A stretch of DNA of 7,220 nucleotides from Clostridia bacterium (GTDB taxonomy: Bacteria > Bacillota_A > Clostridia > UBA1212 > UBA1255), in contig JAFWZH010000242.1 in assembly GCA_017522515.1 (NCBI GenBank), positions 1 to 7,220 of the forward strand, written 5' to 3'. The position numbers and the translations under genes were made by a program. The notes beneath the pieces were generated by a model. That model worked only from the letters and a program-made list of their open reading frames with translations, was not told where the DNA came from and searched no databases. Each line of letters starts with the position of its first letter. Position 1 is the stretch's first letter. Shown here in pieces: positions 1-5,327 of the stretch.

Positions 1-549
1 ATATATCATAGCAATTTTCCAGCGTTTTTTACGGATATTACCTACATGGCGATAAGCGTAGCTACTACCATGAGGCACTTGTATCTCCATAATCTCCCCT
101 AGCCCAAGGCCGATATTATCAGCAATTACTGGCGCATCAGGCAAAAAATCCATAAATCTAGAGCTTAAGATCTTTCTAGCATCTATAATTGATATTAGAT
201 TATCAGATCCTAGATATCTATCCATTCCCCACAGATCCATCACATCAATCTCTAAATTTGGATAAATTTGACGCAGATTATCGCATACACATCTTATATC
301 AAATTCATTTTGCATTATTACCATAGCTTGTTCAAATTCGCTATTTAGATGCATTTTGAGCTTACCAAGACTAGTTGGGTCAAAACTATAAAATATAAAA
401 TTTTCAAAATTTACATCCCAGCTAGGTAGCGTCTCTTCATTATATGTTATTACAGTATAATTATGCAGGGCGTTATTTTTGCTATTAAATAGTCTCTCAA
501 GAAAGTTTTTAGCCAAAATCCCATCTGCGATAATCAAAATATTTTTCAT
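1..549 (-). CDS. COG3400/TrkA-N-like conserved protein, N-terminal part (gene runs off the window)
   Basis: The minus strand is open without a stop from an ATG at 549-547 to the window edge, giving 183 codons; the C-terminal part lies outside. The product starts MKNILIIADGILAKNFLERL, a beta-strand then glycine-containing turn then helix, as in a Rossmann/TrkA-N nucleotide-binding fold. Later residues include YSFDPTSLGKLK and DLWGMDRYLG. I recognise this as resembling the COG3400 family of Campylobacter and Helicobacter, annotated as TrkA/RCK-like proteins of unproven function, usually over 400 residues long. A role in potassium-channel regulation is only a family-level guess. The start is supported by TTGGAGAG at 560-553, three bases before the ATG. 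It is transcribed away from the R-M cassette and looks like a chromosomal flanking gene. The reading frame is secure; the family name is from memory of the family pattern. Confidence 0.75.
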   Translation of the reverse strand, partial: MKNILIIADGILAKNFLERLFNSKNNALHNYTVITYNEETLPSWDVNFENFIFYSFDPTSLGKLKMHLNSEFEQAMVIMQNEFDIRCVCDNLRQIYPNLEIDVMDLWGMDRYLGSDNLISIIDARKILSSRFMDFLPDAPVIADNIGLGLGEIMEIQVPHGSSYAYRHVGNIRKKRWKIAMIY

Positions 550-552
550 AAA

Positions 553-575
553 CTCTCCAAAAAACAGTTATTTTA
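553..575 (-). promoter_or_regulatory. Probable -10 and Shine-Dalgarno for the leftward COG3400-like gene
   Basis: Read on the minus strand, TAAAAT lies at 575-570, five of six matches to TATAAT and preceded by TGA. The ribosome binding site TTGGAGAG is at 560-553. This would give a leader of roughly 15 bases before the ATG at 549. Campylobacter sigma-70 promoters lack a conserved -35, so its absence does not count against the call. The Shine-Dalgarno is clear; the -10 is only plausible in such AT-rich DNA. Confidence 0.4.
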
Positions 576-816
576 TCATAAATGAAATTTGAAATAGATA
601 AAATATTAATTTAAATGTCTGTGCTTAACTCATTATTATAAAGCTAAACAAAGTCAAATAAAATTAAAAATACAATAATAACTTAAAAGTATGAAATATT
701 AAACTTTTAAACAGAGATATTATTGCAAATTGTTTTTGCCATTATCATATAAAATATATTAATAATAAATAGTTGAGATATTGTGATTTTCGTAGTTAGT
801 AAAATTCTTATAAATG

Positions 817-825
817 TGTTATAAT
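817..825 (+). promoter_or_regulatory. Extended -10 promoter for hsdR
   Basis: TGTTATAAT combines a TGn extension (817-819) with a perfect TATAAT (820-825). Transcription would begin near 832, about 30 bases before the hsdR ATG at 861. A second TATAAT occurs at 831-836. There is no recognisable -35, as is normal for Campylobacter sigma-70 promoters. Its position directly before the first cassette gene makes it the best candidate promoter for hsdR-hsdM. The ribosome site before 861 is weak (GAAAG at 847-851). Confidence 0.55.
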
Positions 826-860
826 GTTTTTATAATTTTTATCATTGAAAGAATAATTGT

Positions 861-1214
861 ATGGCAACTTCCTACATATTAACAAAATCGGAAATGACAG
901 AAGAAGATATTAAACTCCAATATATTACTCCAGCATTGTTGGCAAAATGGGATATTAAAAAAATCACCATGGAGACAGCTCCTGTAAATAATTTCACGGA
1001 TGGGAAGGTTCTCATTAAAGGAAATGTTCCAAGTCGTGATAAAGGAAAAAGATGTGATTATGTTCTTTGGTACAATAAAGGAACTCCACTCGCGATTGTA
1101 GAAGCTAAAGATAATAATCATTCAACATCGTTTGGTATGCAACAAGCCATTTCCTATGGAATTATGATGAATGTTCCTTTTGTCTATACATCAAACGGAG
1201 ATAGCTTTTTTTGA
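861..1214 (+). CDS. hsdR: HsdR N-terminal fragment: PD-(D/E)xK nuclease domain only
   Basis: This frame gives 117 residues, ending at TGA 1212-1214 directly after the T7 run. It contains the type I HsdR nuclease signature: D66 in CDYVLW, E81 and K83 in IVEAKD, and the type I-specific QxxxY as Q95-AIS-Y99. The start ATG at 861 sits about 30 bases behind the extended -10. A second in-frame ATG at 894 (MTEEDIKLQ) is possible and would remove 11 residues. The protein stops just after the nuclease core and lacks any helicase motif. A stable separate nuclease domain is conceivable but unproven; most likely it is a truncated, inactive product. Confidence 0.7.
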   Translation: MATSYILTKSEMTEEDIKLQYITPALLAKWDIKKITMETAPVNNFTDGKVLIKGNVPSRDKGKRCDYVLWYNKGTPLAIVEAKDNNHSTSFGMQQAISYGIMMNVPFVYTSNGDSFF

Positions 1215-3360
1215 ACACGATTTTACTACAGGGCTTGAAAAAGAATTTCCCCTCTCTGAATTTCCCACTGCAGATGAACTTTATGCCCGATGGAAAGGTA
1301 TTGATGCAGAAAAAATAGTAGAAGTTGAAAGCCGAGAACGATATGCGATGGATGGAGAATCAAAAGTATATGATGTTCCACTTTGTTTTGAAGAAAATCT
1401 TTTGAATACACCTTTCTATTCTGGTTCAAATTGTTATCCACCTCGTTATTATCAGCGAAATGCAGTAAACAGAACTCTTGAAGCAATATCAAAACAGCAA
1501 ACTCGAATTCTTATTACAATGGCAACAGGAACTGGAAAAACATATACAGCATTTCAAATTGTATGGAGACTTCTTGAATCTGGAACTAAAAAGAAAGTTC
1601 TTTATCTTGCAGACAGAAATAATCTCGTAGATCAGACTATTAACGGTGACTTTAAGCCTTTAGAAAAGGTGATTCATAAAATCAATTTTCCAAAAGAAGA
1701 TAAATCAAAAATTTCAGCATATCAGGTCTATTTTGCCCTTTATCAACAGTTGGATTCTGCAAAACGCAAAGGTGAAGACGTAGAAGAAACAGAAGAAGAA
1801 ATTGAAGCAGAAGTATCAAAGTATAAAGAATTCTTTAAGTCGGATTTCTTTGATTTAATAATAGTTGATGAGTGCCATCGTGGATCTGCAAAGGCTGATT
1901 CTCGCTGGCGAAAGATTCTTGATTATTTTAGTAGTGCTACACAAATTGGTATGACAGCAACTCCAAAAGAAACAAAATATGTTTCTAACATCGATTATTT
2001 TGGAGAACCTGTTTACAGCTACAGTCTTAAACAAGGAATTGAAGACGGGTTCCTTGCTCCTTTCAAAGTTATAAATGTACACACAAGTATTGATGACGGC
2101 TGGAGACCGAAACGAGGTCAAAAGGATATTAACGGAGTAGAAATCGAAGACCGAGAATATAATCTTTCAGATTATGACTATAATATTGTCATCCAAGACA
2201 GAATTGATGAAGTTGCAAGGGAAATCACAAAGTTTTTAAAAGAAACTGACCGTATGTCCAAGACGATTGTATTTTGTCCCACAGAAGATGCCGCAGAACG
2301 TATGCGAGTTGCACTGAACAATTTGAATACTGATATGATTTTGAAAGATAATCAGGGCAATGTAAAAGAACAATATGTTGTTCGCATTACCGGAAGTGAT
2401 AAGTACGGTAAAGATAAACTGGATTATTTTATTTCAGTTTCGCAGCCCTATCCCGTTATTGCAACTACATCAAAGCTTCTTTCTACTGGAAGCGACTGCA
2501 AGATGGTAAAACTCATTGTTTTAGATGAGCTAATCAATTCAATGACAGAGTTTAAACAGATAATCGGCCGTGGAACAAGACTTCGCTATGATGAAGGAAA
2601 AACTCATTTTACAATAATGGATTTTCGCCGTGTAAGTCGTCTATTCGCCGATCCTGAATGGGATGGAGAGATTGAACAGGATGAAGACTTTGGAGAAACT
2701 AAATCAAAACCAGAAACATCTCCTGAGTCAAATCCTGAAGGCGAAGATGGTGATGAAGGTATTATTGCACCAATTCCTAATCCCAATGTAAAACCTATAA
2801 TTGGCAAAGGCGGTGTTTCAGTAAAAATTTTGCAACGTGTAGTTAGCATTTATGATACGGACGGAAAACTTCTAAAACAAGAATCAATAGAAGATTACAC
2901 AAAGGAAAGTATTATTGGAACATATCAGACTTTGGAAAACTTTATTCAGACCTGGAATGGAGAACAGAAAAAAGAAGTTATCCGAAATATGCTTAAGGAA
3001 AAAGGCATTGATCTTGAGCTGATTAAAAATGATCAAAACATGACTGATGTAGATGACTTTGATTTTATCTGCCATATCGCATTTAATCAAAAGCCTTTAA
3101 CTAGACGTGAACGTGCAGAAAATGTAAAGAAGAGAGACATCTTTGGAAAATACGGTGAAGCTGCGCGTGAAGTTATAAATGCACTTTTGGACAAATATGC
3201 TGAACTTGGCATTTACGATATTGAATCAACAGAAATTCTAAAGCAGAATCCATTTACAAAATATGGAAAGCCTTCTAGAATTGCGGCTTTATTTGGGGGA
3301 AATGATAAGTATAGAGCCGCTATTCGTGAATTGGAAAATGAATTATATAAAATAGCATAA
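1171..3360 (+). CDS. hsdR: HsdR C-terminal fragment: SF2 DNA translocase and EcoEI-type C-terminal domain
   Basis: This frame (729 codons from ATG 1171) encodes the motor part of HsdR. In this frame's numbering the motifs are: Walker A A118-TGTGKT; motif Ia near YLADRN (145-150); Walker B-like D233-E-C-H236; motif III T262-A-T-P265; motif V around TSKLLSTGSD (433-442); and motif VI Q463-IIGRGTR. An acidic segment at 500-530 separates the motor from the C-terminal domain (about 548-729). The first 14 residues from ATG 1171 are an out-of-frame read of the nuclease region, and real homology starts at E15. That ATG has only a weak upstream GGA, so efficient independent translation is doubtful. 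The next in-frame ATG is at 1348. Confidence 0.65.
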   Translation: MFLLSIHQTEIAFFEHDFTTGLEKEFPLSEFPTADELYARWKGIDAEKIVEVESRERYAMDGESKVYDVPLCFEENLLNTPFYSGSNCYPPRYYQRNAVNRTLEAISKQQTRILITMATGTGKTYTAFQIVWRLLESGTKKKVLYLADRNNLVDQTINGDFKPLEKVIHKINFPKEDKSKISAYQVYFALYQQLDSAKRKGEDVEETEEEIEAEVSKYKEFFKSDFFDLIIVDECHRGSAKADSRWRKILDYFSSATQIGMTATPKETKYVSNIDYFGEPVYSYSLKQGIEDGFLAPFKVINVHTSIDDGWRPKRGQKDINGVEIEDREYNLSDYDYNIVIQDRIDEVAREITKFLKETDRMSKTIVFCPTEDAAERMRVALNNLNTDMILKDNQGNVKEQYVVRITGSDKYGKDKLDYFISVSQPYPVIATTSKLLSTGSDCKMVKLIVLDELINSMTEFKQIIGRGTRLRYDEGKTHFTIMDFRRVSRLFADPEWDGEIEQDEDFGETKSKPETSPESNPEGEDGDEGIIAPIPNPNVKPIIGKGGVSVKILQRVVSIYDTDGKLLKQESIEDYTKESIIGTYQTLENFIQTWNGEQKKEVIRNMLKEKGIDLELIKNDQNMTDVDDFDFICHIAFNQKPLTRRERAENVKKRDIFGKYGEAAREVINALLDKYAELGIYDIESTEILKQNPFTKYGKPSRIAALFGGNDKYRAAIRELENELYKIA
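1206..1212 (+). repeat. T7 homopolymer at the hsdR frameshift
   Basis: Seven T residues follow GATAGC. With seven, the frame reads AGC TTT TTT TGA and stops; with six, it reads AGC TTT TTT GAA CAC and continues into the full translocase. Loss or gain of one T would therefore switch HsdR on or off. Short poly-A/T tracts are known to vary in Campylobacter (for example flgR), although the best-known contingency tracts there are poly-G. Seven is short, so slippage would be infrequent. Confidence 0.75.
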
Positions 3361-3372
3361 GGAAATGAATAA

Positions 3373-4863
3373 ATGAGCAACTTAAGTGGCTTTGTAAAAA
3401 GAGTCCGTGATGTAATGCGAAATGATGCCGGTATTAACGGTGATGCACAAAGAATTGAGCAGATAGCATGGATGCTCTTTTTAAAAGTATATGATGCAAA
3501 AGAAGAAGATTGGGAATTTGATGATGAAAAATATGAATCTATAATTCCAGAAAATTTGCGTTGGAGAAATTGGGCTCATACAGAAAATCAAAATGATGGA
3601 CTTACCGGCGACCAACTATTGAATTTTGTAAACAATGACCTTTTTTCAACATTAAAAAAACTTGAAATAACTCCAGACACACCAATTCGCCAAAGTATTG
3701 TTCGTACAACATTTGAAGATGCAAACAACTACATGAAAGATGGCGTTTTAATGCGTCAGATAATTAACATTATTGATGAACTTGATTTTGGAAGCTATGA
3801 AGAAACTCATGCTTTTGGTGAAATCTATGAAACAATTTTAAAAGAACTTCAAAGTGCAGGAAGTGCTGGTGAGTTTTATACCCCTCGTGCCGTAACAGAG
3901 TTTATGGCAAAAATGATTAAGCCCCAAATTGGCGAAACAATGGCAGACTTTGCTTGTGGAACAGGAGGCTTCCTTTCAAGTTGGATAAAAGAACTTGAAG
4001 CAATCAAAGACGCAAAAGGATCAATCAGCAATGAAGATTCTGAAAAACTTTACAATTCAATTTACGCAATCGAAAAAAAACAATTCCCTTATATGCTTTG
4101 CGTAACAAATATGTTACTTCACGGAATTGACAATCCAAAAGTATTTCACGATAACTCACTTACAAAAAAACTTTTAGATTACACAGAAAAAGATGCCTTT
4201 GATGTAATTCTTATGAATCCACCTTATGGCGGAAGTGAAAAAGAAGACATCAAGCAAAACTTTCCGGCTGATCTAAAATCAAGCGAAACAGCCGACCTTT
4301 TTATAGCTGTTATTTTGTATCGTCTAAAGAAAAATGGTCGTGCAGCTGTAATTATTCCTGATGGATTTTTGTTTGGAAATGATAACGCAAAGACAAATCT
4401 TAAGAAAAAACTTCTTACAGATTTTAATCTTCATACAGTAGTCAGAATGCCACAAAGTGTCTTTGCTCCTTATACAAGTATTACTACAAATATCTTGTTT
4501 TTTAATAACGAAGAACCAACCGGTAAAACATGGTTCTACCGTGTAGATATACCAGAGGGAATTAAACACTTTTCTAAAACTAAACCGATGAAACTTTCTG
4601 ATTTTGATGATTGTGTTGCATGGTGGAATGACCGCAAAGAAATCAATGATAAAGAAGGAAATCCAAAGGCAAAATGTTATTCTTCTTGGGAACTTATAGA
4701 CAGTGGATATAATTTTGATGTTTGCGGATATCCCAAAGAGGAAGAAGAAATCTTAAGTATAAAAGATACAATTCTTAATTACAAAAAGCATAGTGAAGCT
4801 ACAGAAGAAAATATCAATTCAACACTAGCAAAAATCACTGAAATTCTTAGGATTGAATTGTAG
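3373..4863 (+). CDS. hsdM: Type I R-M DNA N6-adenine methyltransferase subunit M
   Basis: HsdM methylates adenine in the target chosen by HsdS, using S-adenosylmethionine; M2S is the active methylase and binds HsdR for restriction. The 496-residue protein is intact and of normal length. The N-terminal HsdM helical domain covers roughly residues 1-125. EFYTP is at 167-171, typical of type I HsdM. The SAM-binding motif I ADFACGTGGF is at 191-200 and the catalytic motif IV NPPYGG at 282-287. The C-terminal tail (about 450-496) is charged and likely helical, suited to contact with HsdS. The ATG at 3373 has GGA at 3361-3363, directly after the hsdR stop, so it is probably co-transcribed with hsdR but can be translated independently of the hsdR break. 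Codon use matches hsdR, not the left flank. Confidence 0.95.
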   Translation: MSNLSGFVKRVRDVMRNDAGINGDAQRIEQIAWMLFLKVYDAKEEDWEFDDEKYESIIPENLRWRNWAHTENQNDGLTGDQLLNFVNNDLFSTLKKLEITPDTPIRQSIVRTTFEDANNYMKDGVLMRQIINIIDELDFGSYEETHAFGEIYETILKELQSAGSAGEFYTPRAVTEFMAKMIKPQIGETMADFACGTGGFLSSWIKELEAIKDAKGSISNEDSEKLYNSIYAIEKKQFPYMLCVTNMLLHGIDNPKVFHDNSLTKKLLDYTEKDAFDVILMNPPYGGSEKEDIKQNFPADLKSSETADLFIAVILYRLKKNGRAAVIIPDGFLFGNDNAKTNLKKKLLTDFNLHTVVRMPQSVFAPYTSITTNILFFNNEEPTGKTWFYRVDIPEGIKHFSKTKPMKLSDFDDCVAWWNDRKEINDKEGNPKAKCYSSWELIDSGYNFDVCGYPKEEEEILSIKDTILNYKKHSEATEENINSTLAKITEILRIEL

Positions 4864-4864
4864 A

Positions 4865-4878
4865 TTTGTACTAAAAAT
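4865..4878 (-). promoter_or_regulatory. Single operator-like half-site just after hsdM
   Basis: On the minus strand this reads ATTTTTAGTACAAA, matching the half-site found four more times in the next 80 bases (consensus roughly ATTTTGGkAyA). It begins one base after the hsdM stop. Its TTTGTAC also pairs with GTACAAA at 4889-4895. I see no properly spaced partner upstream, so it is a lone or degenerate half-site. Confidence 0.4.
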
Positions 4879-4881
4879 GCA

Positions 4882-4919
4882 AAATTTGGTACAAACTAAA
4901 TATAGTGTGTACCAAAAAT
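4882..4919. promoter_or_regulatory. Inverted repeat 1, putative operator between hsdM and hsdS
   Basis: The arms TTTGGTACA (4885-4893) and TGTACCAAA (4908-4916) are perfect inverted copies with a 14-base spacer. From the first G of GG (4888) to the last C of CC (4913) is 26 bp, the same as in inverted repeat 2, which starts 41 bp later (4888 to 4929). The matched geometry suggests a repeated protein-binding site rather than an RNA hairpin. There is no T-run directly after it that would make it a terminator. Confidence 0.55.
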
Positions 4920-4923
4920 ATAA

Positions 4924-4959
4924 ATTTTGGGATATAATATACAGTATATATCCCAAAAT
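4924..4959. promoter_or_regulatory. Inverted repeat 2 containing a TATAAT box, putative operator-promoter
   Basis: ATTTTGGGATATA (4924-4936) and TATATCCCAAAAT (4947-4959) are perfect 13-bp inverted arms around a 10-base spacer. A perfect -10 hexamer, TATAAT at 4933-4938, straddles the inner end of the left arm, so a protein bound here would be expected to block RNA polymerase. Transcription toward hsdS would begin near 4945. No -35 match is visible, which is usual for Campylobacter. This could control the Fic-type winged-helix fragment and hsdS separately from hsdR-hsdM. Confidence 0.6.
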
Positions 4960-5280
4960 CAACAAAAGAGAACAAAAGGTATTGAAGCAACTTCAAGGCA
5001 AACAATAGAAAAAGTTCGTAAAATTAAAAATCTTATGGATCAGACAATTGAAACTGTAAAAGAAAAATGTCCCAAAATATACTCAAAGGAATTAGTTGAA
5101 ACCCTGTTTGAAAATCCATATTGCAAAGGGGAATTCATAGAAAAATCAACAGGAGTAGAACGCAAAGCAGCAGCTCGTTATCTTAATCAACTAAAAGAAG
5201 CAGGTATACTCGATTGTCAAAAAATTGGACAAACTAATATTTACATAAACATAAAACTTATGGAGCTCTTAAAGGCATAA
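4927..5280 (+). CDS. Fic-family C-terminal winged-helix fragment (catalytic domain absent)
   Basis: From GIEATSRQTIEKV (residue 18 onward) the product matches the segment that follows the Fic catalytic domain in Fic/DOC AMP-transferases. It continues through PKIYSKELVETLF (49-61) into a winged helix-turn-helix with recognition-helix region RKAAARYLNQL (79-89) and wing (about 96-110), and ends near IKLMELL as full Fic proteins do. The Fic motif HxFx(D/E)GNGRxxR is absent, and there is no room for it after hsdM. The listed TTG start (4927) lies inside inverted repeat 2, has no ribosome site and follows an in-frame TAA at 4921-4923. The only in-frame ATG near the front is 5035 (81 residues), also without a good Shine-Dalgarno. 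Fic genes are common between hsdM and hsdS, so this is probably a deletion remnant, or a retained DNA-binding regulator. Confidence 0.65.
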   Translation: MGYNIQYISQNQQKRTKGIEATSRQTIEKVRKIKNLMDQTIETVKEKCPKIYSKELVETLFENPYCKGEFIEKSTGVERKAAARYLNQLKEAGILDCQKIGQTNIYINIKLMELLKA

Positions 5281-5312
5281 CCTGTAGGAAATTCCGTCAA
5301 GCTCAATATAAT

Positions 5313-5327
5313 AAGGAAACTAAATTG
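5313..5327 (+). promoter_or_regulatory. Shine-Dalgarno and TTG start codon of hsdS
   Basis: AAGGAA (5313-5318) is followed after six bases by TTG (5325-5327). No in-frame ATG occurs until deep in TRD1 (M172), so the TTG must be the start. A non-ATG start with a strong ribosome site may lower the amount of S subunit relative to M. Confidence 0.75.

Larger units (their letters stand above)
550..860. other. AT-rich divergent intergenic region with no gene seen
   Basis: This 311-bp gap between the leftward COG3400-like gene and the rightward hsdR is almost entirely A and T. I see no credible coding frame, tRNA or CRISPR-like repeat. It holds the two outward promoters listed separately and a short inverted repeat, TTAAAAGT at 683-690 with ACTTTTAA at 703-710. 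Part of it (681-712) resembles a stretch on the far side of the cassette. The left boundary of the acquired DNA probably lies somewhere inside this gap, but I cannot place it. Confidence 0.6.
861..3360 (+). pseudogene. hsdR: Type I restriction endonuclease subunit R (EcoEI-like), split by a 1-base frameshift
   Basis: HsdR is the ATP-driven translocase and nuclease of type I R-M enzymes; it joins HsdM2S and cuts far from unmethylated target sites. Removing one T from the T7 run at 1206-1212 joins two frames into one 832-residue protein, about the usual length for EcoEI-like HsdR. At the join, ...TSNGDSFF runs straight into EHDFTTGLEKEF. In restored numbering the nuclease core is D66, E81-A-K83 and Q95xxxY99. 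Walker A (ATGTGKT) is near 221-227, DECH near 336-339, MTATP near 364-368 and QIIGRGTR near 566-573. An acidic linker lies around 600-635, followed by an EcoEI-type C-terminal domain. All expected motifs are present, so the gene looks recently broken or switched off rather than long decayed. hsdM follows 12 bases after its stop. A sequencing error in the homopolymer is the main alternative. Confidence 0.85.

Noticed and set aside
879..1492. Minus-strand open frames opposite hsdR (879-1121 and 1226-1492)
   Set aside because: They are shadows of the hsdR coding frames; the plus-strand frames carry the nuclease and helicase homology.
2660..2770. Acidic segment of HsdR as a sign of fusion or error
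   Set aside because: It keeps the frame and lies between the motor and C-terminal domain, where a variable linker is expected.
4924..4959. Inverted repeat 2 as an intrinsic terminator for hsdM
   Set aside because: The stem is AT-rich with a 10-base loop and no following U-run, and it contains a perfect -10 box and matches the geometry of inverted repeat 1, so an operator is the better reading.
5307..5312. TATAAT just before hsdS
   Set aside because: It touches the Shine-Dalgarno at 5313-5318; transcription from it would start at about the start codon and leave no leader, so it is unlikely to serve hsdS.
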